The notes: generated by a model not told the origin, from the letters alone. DNA of 64,000 nt from DATHXC01 sp035459965 (GCA_035459965.1 DATHXC010000002.1:124001-188000), one strand, 5' to 3'. Numbered from the stretch's first letter, positions 32,229 through 41,428 are shown. Translations and numbers: made by a program.

Positions 32229-32256
32229 TTGTCTTTATCTCGCGTTACACTATATA
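32229..32256 (+). promoter_or_regulatory. Candidate promoter at the right end of the prophage
   Basis: TTGTCT (32229-32234), 16-bp spacer and TATATA (32251-32256), just after the mor stop. The predicted start falls beyond the first ATG (32258) of the next ORF, so translation would use the ATG at 32279 from this promoter. Weak, by eye. Confidence 0.4.
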
Positions 32257-32257
32257 T

Positions 32258-32509
32258 ATGAATGCAAAACTGAAGAGAATGTCACGTCGACGCTACAAGA
32301 TAGCGATGCATAAAGCGCATAAGGCTCAAGTAGAATTATTCTTCCAAGATGCCTTGGCTGGTTTTAGAGACAGGTCGATTAAATCAGTAACGCCGAGGAT
32401 GATTAGGGATGCCTTAATAAAGAAGGCAGAGGAATTGATTGAGGTACCTAATTACATTATTGAGCGTGATCCTTTGAATCCCAATAACCTGATAGTTAAT
32501 TTAGCCTAA
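32258..32509 (+). CDS. Small basic protein at the prophage right end, unknown
   Basis: 83 residues (76 if started at Met8, position 32279). Very basic helical N-terminus (KLKRMSRRRYKIAMHKAHKAQ) then a charged C-terminal half with KSVTPRMIRDALIKKAEELIEVPNYIIERDPLNPNNL. AT-rich compared with the phage core. No family recognised. Position between mor and the terminus is where accessory genes collect in transposable phages. Confidence 0.5.
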   Translation: MNAKLKRMSRRRYKIAMHKAHKAQVELFFQDALAGFRDRSIKSVTPRMIRDALIKKAEELIEVPNYIIERDPLNPNNLIVNLA

Positions 32510-32560
32510 TTTTCGGGTTCGATTTATTTGCAGTCTATGCAATACTCTTTCAAACCTTGA

Positions 32561-32641
32561 ATCCCACCTTGTCCCGTTTTGTTGTGGCTCATCCCACTTA
32601 TCTCATTCAATATCTATGATTTATATCAAGAGGGTTCAACA
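32561..32641. other. Right prophage end region with transposase-site-like repeats
   Basis: ATCCCAC occurs at 32561-32567 and 32591-32597, exactly 30 bp apart, with a related GTCCCG at 32571-32576 between them. Repeats of this kind near a Mu-like terminus are expected for transposase binding. The outermost CA that could end the prophage is at 32640-32641, but other CA steps exist nearby. Beyond lies host sequence leading to sixA. Confidence 0.45.
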
Positions 32642-32725
32642 GATGTCACTTTGTTATGTTAAGGCACAGAGTTAAGATAAGCCTCTCAGCCTTTTAAACC
32701 AACCTATTACTATGAATGATACGCT

Positions 32726-33178
32726 ATGGAACTAATATTATGGCGCCATGCTGAGGCAGAAGACAGCTATCCCGATATGGATCGTGTGCTCACCAGCAAA
32801 GGCCTGTTGCAGGCAAAGAAAATGGGGGCCTGGCTTCGCCAGTACATGCCGCGCAATACGCGCATCCTGGTCAGCCCGGCAACCCGCACCCAGCAAACCG
32901 CAAACGCTCTGGAGTTGCCGTTTACCACGCTGGAGTCCTTAGCTCCCGGCGCCTCACCCCAACTGATACTGGAAGAGGCACAGTGGGCAACGGCCAATGA
33001 TGCGGCGCTCATTATAGGGCACCAACCCACTTTGGGCATGGCAGCTGCCTTTGCCATGACGCACAAACCGCATTACTGGTGCATCAAGAAAGGTGCGGTG
33101 TGGTGGATAGCCAGCCGCGTGCGCGGGCATGAAGAGCAGTCAATTATCCGTGCAGTGGTATCACCCGATTTTGTATAA
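32726..33178 (+). CDS. sixA: Phosphohistidine phosphatase SixA
   Basis: 150 residues, a minimal histidine-phosphatase fold: catalytic His8 in LWRHAEAED, Arg/Ser in LVSPATRTQQTANAL, and the second His in IIGHQPTLG. SixA removes phosphate from His of phosphotransfer proteins (HPt domains and nitrogen-PTS NPr in E. coli). First host gene beyond the prophage; its coding region is intact, so insertion was upstream, possibly within or near its promoter. Confidence 0.9.
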   Translation: MELILWRHAEAEDSYPDMDRVLTSKGLLQAKKMGAWLRQYMPRNTRILVSPATRTQQTANALELPFTTLESLAPGASPQLILEEAQWATANDAALIIGHQPTLGMAAAFAMTHKPHYWCIKKGAVWWIASRVRGHEEQSIIRAVVSPDFV

Positions 33179-33297
33179 ACTACAAGATAGATACCAATTA
33201 GCTTAATTAAAAAAACCCTTACTTAAAAATAATAGTGTGGCGGCTCTATTTGCATGCTTTGTAGCATTTAGAGCCGATAGAATTTCGGAGAAGTAGC

Positions 33298-33933
33298 ATG
33301 AGAACAGTATTAATCGCCAACCCTAAAGGCGGCAGCGGCAAAACTACACTCGCCACCAACCTTTCTGGCTACTTTGCCAATCGTGGTCGTCATGTGGTGC
33401 TGTCTGACATGGACAGGCAACAATCTTCGCTGAACTGGCTGGAGCGTCGTCCCGATAACATGCCACTAATTCATGGCCTGAATGGTCGCGGCAAGAATGC
33501 GGATAGCCTGAGTGCGGACTGGACGATTATCGACTCCCCTGCCGGCTTGCATGGAGAAAGGCTTAGCGAAGCCGTCAAGCGTGCTGACTGGGTAGTGGTG
33601 CCCATGCAGGCTTCGACTTTCGATATTGGTGCCACCCAGGATTTCCTGCAGGTTTTGCGTGAGGAAAAAGCTGTGCGCAAGGAGCGTACCTTTGTCGCCA
33701 TGGTCGGTATGCGCATCGATAGCCGTACGCGCGCTGCTGCAAGCTTGCAGGCTTACCTGGAAGAGAGCGATTTCCCCGTGATGGGCCATTTGCGCGATGC
33801 ACAAATCTACGTGCAGGCTGCGGAGCAAGGCGCCAGCCTGTTCGACCTCAGGCCGTCACTAGCCGCACGGGACATTCAGCAATGGGGCCCCTTGCTGCAC
33901 TGGCTGGTCAATGCTGACCGCAACTCACTCTAA
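33298..33933 (+). CDS. ParA/MinD-type ATPase, orphan
   Basis: 211 residues. Deviant Walker A PKGGSGKTT (9-17) with the signature first Lys, Walker A' DMDRQQSSLNWL, Walker B WTIIDSPAG. This short ParA group positions plasmids, protein complexes or carboxysome-like cargo on the nucleoid. No parB or centromere-like repeat is nearby, so it is an orphan whose cargo is unknown. Good ribosome site GGAG 9 nt before the ATG. Confidence 0.88.
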   Translation: MRTVLIANPKGGSGKTTLATNLSGYFANRGRHVVLSDMDRQQSSLNWLERRPDNMPLIHGLNGRGKNADSLSADWTIIDSPAGLHGERLSEAVKRADWVVVPMQASTFDIGATQDFLQVLREEKAVRKERTFVAMVGMRIDSRTRAAASLQAYLEESDFPVMGHLRDAQIYVQAAEQGASLFDLRPSLAARDIQQWGPLLHWLVNADRNSL

Positions 33934-34043
33934 GCAGAACAAAGCTTAAGTTACCCTTTACTTCTTAATCTGGCTTAACCGCCTTAGAGGTAGAATTCAG
34001 GCTTAACCTGTCAACTTGCATCCTCTATAACACTTTGTAATCA

Positions 34044-35051
34044 ATGCTCAACGAAATCGAACTCAAGCTGCGCATGTCAGCCACAGATGAGCCTAAGTTA
34101 CGGCAGCATGCTGCTATCAAAAAGCATGCCGTGGGGGAGCCCATTACCCGCGCGCTGATCAGCATTTATTACGATACGCCTGACCTGGCCTTGCTGGATG
34201 CCAAGCTCAGCCTGCGCGTGCGCAGCATGTCTGGTGGCTGGTTCCAGGCTATCAAGAGTGCGGGGCAATCCATAGGCGGGCTACATCAACGCCTGGAGTG
34301 GGAAGACCTGCTCACAAAGAACCAGCCGGATTTCAACAAGATCGTCGAGCCGCATCTGGCGCATATTTTTTCTGACCACAATCTGCGCAAGGCACTCAAG
34401 CCGGTGTTTGTGGTTGATGTCATGCGCACAGACTGGCACTTGAAATACAGCGATGGTACTGAGATCGAAGTATCACTCGATTTAGGTGAAATCAAGGTCT
34501 GCGAGCCACGTGTGTGGGAAAACATCGAGCCGCTGAATGAGCTGGAGATTGAGCTCAAGCATGGCAATGGCTCGCACCTTTTTGAGCTGGCGCTGGCACT
34601 GCAAGAGGATATTCCTTTCAGCATTGAGAATTTGAGCAAGGCGCAGCGCGGCTATAGCTTTATCCGGCCGATGCCTACCATCCAGACCCATTCACAGGCG
34701 ACTAAAATCCCGGTCAAAAATCAAACGCCCCAGCAACTCGCGGTCGACTGTCTCACGCAGATTCAGGCTAATCATGAGATATTGCAAAAAGTGAATCACA
34801 CCGCATCCGTCAGCCAGATGCGCTTTGCGTTATATCGGCTGATCACTGTGGTGGAATCGTTGAATCTAAAACCGGGGTTTCTGCGCAAGCAGCCAGGTTT
34901 ATTAAAAGAACTACACTGGCTGGATAAATTCCTCATCACCCCTTGCGGCAGTAAAGATTACACCAAGCTGCAAAATGCCCTCAACAGCCAGCGCTACCAG
35001 CGCCTGCTATTAAGTCTGGGCGCTTTGTTGCATACCGAGATGCATATCTAA
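34044..35051 (+). CDS. CYTH-domain (triphosphatase-like) protein with short C-terminal helical domain
   Basis: 335 residues. The CYTH domain spans about 1-205: EIELKL (ExExK) at the start, SIYYDTPDLALLDAKLSLRVR, GGLHQRLEWE, and later ELEIELK, supplying the acidic and basic tunnel residues used to bind triphosphate and metal. The rest (about 225-335) resembles a short, degenerate CHAD domain. E. coli YgiF, an inorganic triphosphatase, has the same order. Substrate here is inferred. Confidence 0.85.
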   Translation: MLNEIELKLRMSATDEPKLRQHAAIKKHAVGEPITRALISIYYDTPDLALLDAKLSLRVRSMSGGWFQAIKSAGQSIGGLHQRLEWEDLLTKNQPDFNKIVEPHLAHIFSDHNLRKALKPVFVVDVMRTDWHLKYSDGTEIEVSLDLGEIKVCEPRVWENIEPLNELEIELKHGNGSHLFELALALQEDIPFSIENLSKAQRGYSFIRPMPTIQTHSQATKIPVKNQTPQQLAVDCLTQIQANHEILQKVNHTASVSQMRFALYRLITVVESLNLKPGFLRKQPGLLKELHWLDKFLITPCGSKDYTKLQNALNSQRYQRLLLSLGALLHTEMHI

Positions 35052-35234
35052 AACATCGCAGCAGGCTTATTCGCTGCAAAACTTTCCCAGCGCTACCTAG
35101 CCCTTTCAACACCCACCAGACTAGTAATTTTCCCTATGTGACCATAGTTACTGAACTATGCATAGCATGAGCAGATACTCCATGCTCAATACACAGATTC
35201 ATATAATTAACTGTACCAGCCTGGGGATAACATC
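35052..35234. other. Non-coding gap before the pentapeptide-repeat gene
   Basis: 183 nt without a coding region. It has small inverted repeats, for example CTATG..CATAG at about 35137 and TGAGCA..TGCTCA at about 35169, close to the expected promoter of the downstream gene. I can assign no specific regulator. Confidence 0.4.
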
Positions 35235-36299
35235 ATGAAGAATCTACATCTATTGACGGCATTAGCGTTACTGCTAATCGCCAGTGCCGTTTCGGCAGCA
35301 GAGTTGGGTAACAACTGCACAACCAGCATGGCCGTCGGGCTCATGGTACCAAGCGATTGTTCAAATAGCTCAATGGTTGAGGGCAAAACTTACTGTTTTG
35401 GTAACGCTGACTCGAAAGCCGCATTCGATAAGGCGGAAAATAAAACTGAAATCATTGCCAAAGCGACTGCTTTCTACAAAAAAAATGCGGCTGCAGAGCC
35501 TGAGCGAGAACAAATAAGTCAGCAACAAGCACTGGACCAAATTAAAAGTACCAGCTGTGATTTATCCAACAAAGATCTCGGCTACCTCGAATTCGACAAG
35601 ATGGATTTGCGCCACTGCAAAATGGTGAATACCAGCTTCTTTGGCGCATATCTAAGAGGTGCCAATTTAAGCGGCACTAATATGCAGGGCGCTTACCTCA
35701 ACCTGGCGCGGCTTGAAGATGCCAACCTCAGCGGTGCCAACCTTCAGGATGCCACCATATTCCAGGCGATTTTCGACAAGACCAATTTCAAGGGTGCCAA
35801 CCTCACCAATGCCCGCATGATAGGCACACTGGGCAATGTCGACATGAGTGGCGCCAATATCGTTAAAGGCCGCTTTGGGCTGGATATTGGCAATCAGCCG
35901 ATGGGCGCCATGCGTTTTGATGCCATTGGCGGCAACTTTGCAGACAGTAATTTTGAGGGCGCAGACATTAACCGCTCCAACTTCAAGTTTGCCGATTTCA
36001 GGAATGCCAACCTGCGCAATACTGACCTGTTCCGCGCGGACTTAAGCAAGGCTGACCTGACTGGTGCTGATATTACCGGTGCCAACATGAACGAATCCAT
36101 ACTGGATGGCACCATCATGACCAACGTTAAAGGCCTGGAAGCCACCAAGGGCTATGACATCAGCAAGGGTAAATGTGTGGATTGCATGGCAATCCCTATT
36201 GCCAATAGTAGTGAAGCTGTAGAAGCGGTCAAACTAGGCCCAGCCATGCTGGCTGCAAAATGCGTCATGTTGCAACAGCAGCAAGCCCGCGCACAATAA
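35235..36299 (+). CDS. Exported pentapeptide-repeat protein
   Basis: 354 residues with a signal peptide (KNLHLLTALALLLIASAVSAA) and cysteine pairs in the mature N-terminus. From about residue 115 many A(D/N)LxX pentapeptide units build a right-handed quadrilateral beta-helix, for example GANLSGTNMQGAYL and NANLRNTDLFRADLSKADLTGADITGANMNE. Exported, so it acts in periplasm or surface rather than as a gyrase-protecting Qnr-type protein. Function unknown. Lies head-on to the Crp/Fnr gene, with only 5 nt between stops. Confidence 0.85.
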   Translation: MKNLHLLTALALLLIASAVSAAELGNNCTTSMAVGLMVPSDCSNSSMVEGKTYCFGNADSKAAFDKAENKTEIIAKATAFYKKNAAAEPEREQISQQQALDQIKSTSCDLSNKDLGYLEFDKMDLRHCKMVNTSFFGAYLRGANLSGTNMQGAYLNLARLEDANLSGANLQDATIFQAIFDKTNFKGANLTNARMIGTLGNVDMSGANIVKGRFGLDIGNQPMGAMRFDAIGGNFADSNFEGADINRSNFKFADFRNANLRNTDLFRADLSKADLTGADITGANMNESILDGTIMTNVKGLEATKGYDISKGKCVDCMAIPIANSSEAVEAVKLGPAMLAAKCVMLQQQQARAQ

Positions 36300-36304
36300 T
36301 TTAA

Positions 36305-36976
36305 CTATTGCCCGTGCGCCATCTGCTCCAGTGCTTTGCGCTGGAGCACTGCAATATGACCACGCCCCAGCGTCACCCAGCCCTTCTGTTCAAAACGCTT
36401 AAGCTGGCGGCTCACCACTTCACGCGCAGTCCCCAGTTCATCCGCCATCTGCTGATGCGTACGCACGATTTCCGACTGCGGCGCCTCCAGCAGCAACTTG
36501 GCCAAACGTGCATCCAAGCTATGAAAAGCCACCTCATCCAGCAGCACAATCAGATCGCTGATCAGCGCACCGTAGTTTTCCATCACAAAGCGCCTGAACA
36601 CTGCTGAGTCGATCATCAACTGGTTAAATGCTGCCGCCGGGATAATCACATCACGGATCGGCTCTTCCACAATAGTCGAAGCCGGATAATCACTACGGCC
36701 AAGCAGGCAGGTCGTCGTCAACACACAGGTTTCGCCAGCGGCCACGCGATATAGCAGGATTTCACGGCCGCCACTGGACATCTTGTAAACACGCGACTGC
36801 CCTGCGAGGCGCAATACATAAGCGTTGCAGGGCATGCCCTCAGAATAACCTATGGTGCCGACCGGCGCCTCGACAATACGTGCCGATTTTGCCATGAGCT
36901 CACGCGCATTGGGTTCAAGCGCTAACAAGGCGGGGAAAGTTTCCAGCCAGTCCAGATGTTCTGTTGTCGTTTGCAT
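36305..36976 (-). CDS. Crp/Fnr-family transcription regulator
   Basis: 223 residues from the ATG at 36976 (GGAGA 8 nt upstream); a TTG start at 36991 is possible. Cyclic-nucleotide-like effector domain (about 20-140), then an HTH with TAREVVSRQLKRFEQKG, in which the E..SR pattern favours TTGAT-type half-sites. It lacks the four N-terminal-region cysteines of true FNR, so it probably does not sense oxygen by a 4Fe-4S cluster. Divergent from the sbmA-like gene 158 nt away. Confidence 0.88.
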   Translation of the reverse strand: MQTTTEHLDWLETFPALLALEPNARELMAKSARIVEAPVGTIGYSEGMPCNAYVLRLAGQSRVYKMSSGGREILLYRVAAGETCVLTTTCLLGRSDYPASTIVEEPIRDVIIPAAAFNQLMIDSAVFRRFVMENYGALISDLIVLLDEVAFHSLDARLAKLLLEAPQSEIVRTHQQMADELGTAREVVSRQLKRFEQKGWVTLGRGHIAVLQRKALEQMAHGQ

Positions 36977-37133
36977 CCTGCGTTTCTCCAAGAATTTTTT
37001 AATTATTTTTTAAATTCAGATTGCTGATTCCAAATATAAACCATATCTTACAGCCAACATAAACTAAGCTATATTTATGATGATACAAGCCAAGTTATGG
37101 ACTCTTACTCAATTTACGTTACGGACGCGCTAA

Positions 37134-38363
37134 ATGTTTAAATCATTTTTCCCTGATTCACGCTGGTTCTGGCTTTCAGTCATCGTTTGGTCCGCAATTT
37201 GTTGCGCAGGCTGGTATGAATTTGATGTCAGGCTGGGCACCCTCTTTGGGCTCAATGTGGCAGAAGAACCAGTGATCGGCCTTGGCCATTTTGTGAGTGA
37301 TTCATTTTTGCTGTTTTATGCTTATTACGCGCTTTGTGTAGGCTTGTTTGCATTGTTCTGGTTCAAGTTCAAACCCAGCCGCTGGCAGTGGTGGTCTATT
37401 GTGGGCTCGGCGTTTATCCTGTTTTCCACCTACTACTCGGTACAGGTATCCGTAGCGATCAATAACTGGCGCAGGCCGTTTTTTGATGCCGTGCAGGGCG
37501 CGCTTTCACCAAACGCCAAAGTAACCACGCAACAACTTTATGACCTGCTGATCATCTTTGCCGAGATCGCTTTCATCGCCATCGTGGTGTATGTCATTAC
37601 ACGCTTTGTGGTAAGCCATTACATCTTCCGCTGGCGTACCGCGATGAACGATTACTACACCGCACAATGGGCACAGTTAAGACATATCGAAGGCGCCTCT
37701 CAGCGCGTGCAAGAAGACACCATGCGCTTTTCCACCACCATGGAAACGCTGGGTGTGTCGATGGTGGAATCGATCATGACGCTGTTCGCATTTTTACCAG
37801 TGCTATGGAGCTTGTCGGCCTATGTCAGCGAGTTACCGCTGTTTGGAAATATACCTGCACCGTTGTTTACAGCGGCCATTGCATGGTCAGTGTTTGGTAC
37901 GCTGCTGCTCGCTGCGGTGGGGGTAAAACTACCGGGGCTGGAGTTTAAAAACCAGCGCGTAGAAGCGGCTTACCGCAAGGAGCTGGTGTATGGCGAAGAT
38001 GACCACAACCGCGCGCAACCGCCAACGCTAAAAGAGTTATTTGCAGATGTGCGCAAAAATTACTTCCGGCTTTACTTTCACTATATGTACTTCAACGTCG
38101 CACGCAGCCTGTACCTGCAAGCCGACAACATCTTTGCCTACTTGATTCTGGTGCCCACCATCGTCGCAGGGAAAATCACGTTTGGCATATTGCAGCAGAT
38201 ACTCACCGCGTTTTCCCAAGTGAGCAACTCGTTTCAATACCTAGTGAACTCATGGACGACCATCGTCGAGCTGATCTCCATTTACAAACGGTTGAGTGCA
38301 TTTGAGGCGGCGATTAAGCATGAGCCTTTACCTAAGATAGATCAAAATTTGGCGGCCGATTAG
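37134..38363 (+). CDS. SbmA/BacA-type peptide transporter
   Basis: 409 residues, close to E. coli SbmA (406). Opening FFPDSRWFWLSVIVWSAICC, NNWRRPFFDAVQ and RWRTAMNDYY, then RHIEGASQRVQEDTMRF are family hallmarks; about eight transmembrane helices. These proton-driven inner-membrane proteins import proline-rich antimicrobial and other peptides and affect B12 uptake in relatives. No ABC ATPase domain follows, so it is the stand-alone type. Divergent from the Crp/Fnr gene, a possible regulator. Confidence 0.9.
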   Translation: MFKSFFPDSRWFWLSVIVWSAICCAGWYEFDVRLGTLFGLNVAEEPVIGLGHFVSDSFLLFYAYYALCVGLFALFWFKFKPSRWQWWSIVGSAFILFSTYYSVQVSVAINNWRRPFFDAVQGALSPNAKVTTQQLYDLLIIFAEIAFIAIVVYVITRFVVSHYIFRWRTAMNDYYTAQWAQLRHIEGASQRVQEDTMRFSTTMETLGVSMVESIMTLFAFLPVLWSLSAYVSELPLFGNIPAPLFTAAIAWSVFGTLLLAAVGVKLPGLEFKNQRVEAAYRKELVYGEDDHNRAQPPTLKELFADVRKNYFRLYFHYMYFNVARSLYLQADNIFAYLILVPTIVAGKITFGILQQILTAFSQVSNSFQYLVNSWTTIVELISIYKRLSAFEAAIKHEPLPKIDQNLAAD

Positions 38364-38453
38364 GATTTGTTCACGCTATTGAGCTATTTTATTGGAATTA
38401 AGCCTGCCTGAGAGACATATTACATGCGGCTCGCAGGCCGACTCGTGTGCATG

Positions 38454-39767
38454 TTATGCCAGATGTTTTCGTTTTTTCCAGAGCAGGCCTAGCAGCGGCT
38501 TGACGCTGATGCCGTGCAGGAATACTGACAGGGCAATCACCACCAGTGTAAGTGGCAGTAGTTTTTCAGCAATATTGGTCGGCAAGCCATGATCGATGGC
38601 ATACATCAAATAATACAGAGAGCCTATCCCGCGAATCCCGAACCAGCCGACCAGGCTGCGCATACGCCATGGCATGCCGCCGCCCATGGTAACGACTAGT
38701 ACGCTGATGGGGCGGGCTATTGCAAATAAAAACAGGGCAAATGTGACTGTTTGCCAAGTCCAGAAGGCGCGGGTCATCATGCCACCCACCAATAGAATAA
38801 TGATGACTTCCGAAAGGCCTTCCAGGTATTCCTTGAACACCAACGAACCTTCACTGACTGTGGAATCGTGACCTTTATTTTTACCAGCTTCTTTATTTTC
38901 ACTATCTTTAACTTCGCTGGGTTTATTTTCAGGTGTGGGTGTAGCCAGATTGTCCTGGCTTATCTCCCGGTGATGCAATGCAACTGCCGCAAAAAATACT
39001 GCCAGAAAGCCCCAGGTATGCGCCATCACCGCCAAGCCGTACACTACACCTATCAAGCCCAGGCTCAGGAACTCGTGCTTGAAGGTATTTTCCGGATCAC
39101 GCATGCGCAGTCGCTTAGTCAGCCAGGCAAGCCCTTTGCCAGCTGCGATGCCAATAGCAATGCCGCCTGCGGTCGCCCAGAGGAGATCAATTGACAGCCA
39201 TTTCACGCCCATATTGCCGAGATCATGCACACCCAACAGGCCCAGGCCCAGCATCACGAAGGGGAACGCAGTGCCATCGTTCATGCCGCCCTCGCTCGTC
39301 AATGTAAAGCGCAACTGGTCACGGTCACCCGGCTCGCGGATTTGCACATCTGTCGCCAGTACTGGGTCGGTGGGCGCCAGGATGGCACCCAGCAATATGC
39401 CCGCGCCCAAAGGCAAATCCAGCAAGTAATAAGCAAACGCCGCCACCAGACTCACGGTGATGACGATAGAAACTGTGGCGAGCAACACGGGCACTTTCCA
39501 CTGCGAAAGCCGGATGGGAAAAGGCATTTTTACCCCGACCGAGAACAGGGAAACTAGCACCGCCATTTCTGTGAGCAATTCCAGCAGATGCGACTCCTTG
39601 AAGGGCTGGAACTGGAATACGCCCAGAAACGTCGGCCCAAAGATGAGCCCTGCAATTAAATAAACGATAGAAGTCGTGAATGGCAGAGACTGCATTTTTG
39701 TTGAGGTCAGGCCCATGGTCATCATCAACAGGCCAACCAGCAAGAACCATTGGGGATTGCTGATCAT
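38454..39767 (-). CDS. Na+/H+ antiporter-type cation transporter (CPA1)
   Basis: 437 residues, about 12 transmembrane helices. Motifs GAILAPTDPVLATDVQ (the APTDPV substrate site) and SEGGMNDGTAFPFV (the ND-type site) mark the CPA1 proton antiporters. A hydrophilic Glu/Lys-rich insertion lies at about 280-310. It exchanges Na+ or K+ for protons across the inner membrane. It overlaps the PAP2 gene by 4 nt, so the two are co-expressed. Confidence 0.88.
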   Translation of the reverse strand: MISNPQWFLLVGLLMMTMGLTSTKMQSLPFTTSIVYLIAGLIFGPTFLGVFQFQPFKESHLLELLTEMAVLVSLFSVGVKMPFPIRLSQWKVPVLLATVSIVITVSLVAAFAYYLLDLPLGAGILLGAILAPTDPVLATDVQIREPGDRDQLRFTLTSEGGMNDGTAFPFVMLGLGLLGVHDLGNMGVKWLSIDLLWATAGGIAIGIAAGKGLAWLTKRLRMRDPENTFKHEFLSLGLIGVVYGLAVMAHTWGFLAVFFAAVALHHREISQDNLATPTPENKPSEVKDSENKEAGKNKGHDSTVSEGSLVFKEYLEGLSEVIIILLVGGMMTRAFWTWQTVTFALFLFAIARPISVLVVTMGGGMPWRMRSLVGWFGIRGIGSLYYLMYAIDHGLPTNIAEKLLPLTLVVIALSVFLHGISVKPLLGLLWKKRKHLA

Positions 39768-40591
39768 GTAGCAGGTGTTACAAGAGCATTGTGGCGTTGC
39801 TCAAGCAGGTGGATAGTCAAGATGGTCAGTGTCAGCCAGCACAGTCCAGACAAAGCACCGGCGATGACATCGCTCAGGTAATGCACCTGAAGGAATACGC
39901 GGCTGCAGGCGATGGTAAAGGCCAGGCTAACTACTGAGACTAAAATCGCAGGGTGCCATTGCCTGGGAGTGCTGCGCAGCAATATATAGGCAATTATGCC
40001 GTAGGTGACCACGGCGCCTGATGTATGGCCACTGGGAAAGCTCCAGCCATTGGCCACTACCAAACCATGCTCGTGCACAGGGCGTACACGCTCGAATATG
40101 GCCTTTAGGGATGGGTTGAGAATGGAGTTGCCGCCAATAGCCATCACGGTGCCCAATGCCAGTAGGTAGCGCTTGCTTAGCAGCATTGCACCCGCCATCA
40201 CTGTACAAATGACCGTGTAGGTGAATGTATCCCCGGCATGCGTCACCAGTGCAAAGAATTGCAATGCCGCTGGCGGAGTGCTCATGCCAACTGAATCGGC
40301 CAGCGCATGGTCGAACTGGGGCAGCGCCTCTATTTCGGCAAGTGCAGCTGCGATAATTGCAAAACCTGCAATGCAAGTAACCATGATTGCAACGGCAAAA
40401 TAGAGGGGTAAATCAGATGAATCCTGCGTGTATTTCTGTTGCAAATATCGAATAAGAGAATGCGAAGACAGCGTGATGACGAAGAGGACAGTTAGCCCGA
40501 GAAAGTAAAGGTTTAATGCATTTGTACCGACAAGATTGCCGCCCTGCTCGCCAATAAATGAGCCGGAAAGCGCGCTTGCTATCTCATTCAT
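39764..40591 (-). CDS. PAP2-family membrane phosphatase
   Basis: 275 residues with six transmembrane helices. Catalytic triplet: KAIFERVRPVH, FPSGHTSG and SRVFLQVHYLSDV, the PAP2 signature. Such enzymes dephosphorylate phosphatidic acid or undecaprenyl pyrophosphate on the outer side of the membrane. Neighbouring kinase-like and metallophosphoesterase genes suggest a lipid-phosphate theme. The gene ends overlapping the antiporter start. Confidence 0.88.
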   Translation of the reverse strand: MNEIASALSGSFIGEQGGNLVGTNALNLYFLGLTVLFVITLSSHSLIRYLQQKYTQDSSDLPLYFAVAIMVTCIAGFAIIAAALAEIEALPQFDHALADSVGMSTPPAALQFFALVTHAGDTFTYTVICTVMAGAMLLSKRYLLALGTVMAIGGNSILNPSLKAIFERVRPVHEHGLVVANGWSFPSGHTSGAVVTYGIIAYILLRSTPRQWHPAILVSVVSLAFTIACSRVFLQVHYLSDVIAGALSGLCWLTLTILTIHLLEQRHNALVTPAT

Positions 40592-40612
40592 ATCACAAGC
40601 TCATTCATGTCA

Positions 40613-41428
40613 TCAAGCATCGCAAACCAGGCTGTGTACGCTGACTTGCTCAAAGCTGTCGCTGCTAAGCTGGTAATCCCAGCGCTCGATATCACAATGC
40701 CGCCTTGCGTCAGTTAAGCCCTTGTAACGGATCAAGTTGACCGAGTTGCCAGCCTCATGCCGCAATCGGCTTGAAATGCAGGTGCCAGCCTGGAGCGCCC
40801 ATGTCTTCCTGCCTAGTTCAGGATATTGCACATGCAGCTCGCTCAAGTAGGGTAAATGTATGTGCCCACCCAGGATCAGGTCTGCGCCTGCTGCTGACCA
40901 ACGCCTGATAGCCTCTGCATGGCCATGCAGTAAGTCTATCTTGTCCTCCTCTCGTAGTACGCTGACAGGCTGATGCGTGACGACAATGCGCAACTGCTCG
41001 CTGGTCGCATGCTTGAGTAAGGCCTCAACCCGTTGTATTTGCCTGGCAGATACCTCGCCATCCACATGGCGATAACGGCGAGTGGTATTCAGGGTAATGA
41101 CCAGCATGTGCTGTGAGGAGTGCACTGGCTCCAGCTCTTTACCGAACTCGCGTTTAAAACGGGAGTATGGTGAAAAAAAACGGGCGACCAAGTTAAACAG
41201 GGGAATATCGTGATTTCCCGGTATCACCAGTTGCTGGTTAATACCCAGGCCGTCGACAAATGCTCGCGCGGCGCGGAATTGATGCGGCCGGGCTCGTTGC
41301 GTGATATCACCGGAAAGTATCAGCACGTCTGGCGAGAGGGATTTTACCAGTCGTTCGAGTGCTGTCACGACCTGCGGCAACTCGGTGCCGAAATGGGGAT
41401 CCGATAACTGTATGACTGATGGCATCAT
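40613..41428 (-). CDS. Calcineurin-like metallophosphoesterase
   Basis: 271 residues with all metal motifs: SDPHFG, LSGDIT, PGNHDIP, VTHQPV and LGGHIHLP. It resembles Icc/CpdA-type phosphodiesterases, but the substrate (cyclic nucleotide or lipid phosphate such as UDP-diacylglucosamine-like) cannot be told. Start at 41428 overlaps the kinase-like gene stop (ATGA), implying coupling with it. Confidence 0.88.
   Translation of the reverse strand: MMPSVIQLSDPHFGTELPQVVTALERLVKSLSPDVLILSGDITQRARPHQFRAARAFVDGLGINQQLVIPGNHDIPLFNLVARFFSPYSRFKREFGKELEPVHSSQHMLVITLNTTRRYRHVDGEVSARQIQRVEALLKHATSEQLRIVVTHQPVSVLREEDKIDLLHGHAEAIRRWSAAGADLILGGHIHLPYLSELHVQYPELGRKTWALQAGTCISSRLRHEAGNSVNLIRYKGLTDARRHCDIERWDYQLSSDSFEQVSVHSLVCDA

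Larger units (their letters stand above)
1..32641. mobile_element. Mu-like (BcepMu-type) transposable prophage, left part missing
   Basis: A continuous block of phage genes: transposase A with a DDE triad, ATPase B, Gam, GemA and Mor mark a transposable phage, and sheath, tube and baseplate genes mark a contractile tail. Late genes run leftward and early genes rightward from a central repressor, the BcepMu layout rather than that of Mu. The left terminus is outside the window. The right terminus is placed between the last phage ORF (ends 32,509) and sixA (starts 32,726). A TG..CA-type end at about 32,641 is only a guess, because the other terminus and the target duplication cannot be compared. 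No gene in the visible part is clearly broken, so it may be functional. Confidence 0.93.

Noticed and set aside
33298..33933. ParA as part of a plasmid-type partition or integrated element
   Set aside because: No ParB, no centromere-like repeats and host-like surroundings; treated as an orphan chromosomal ATPase.
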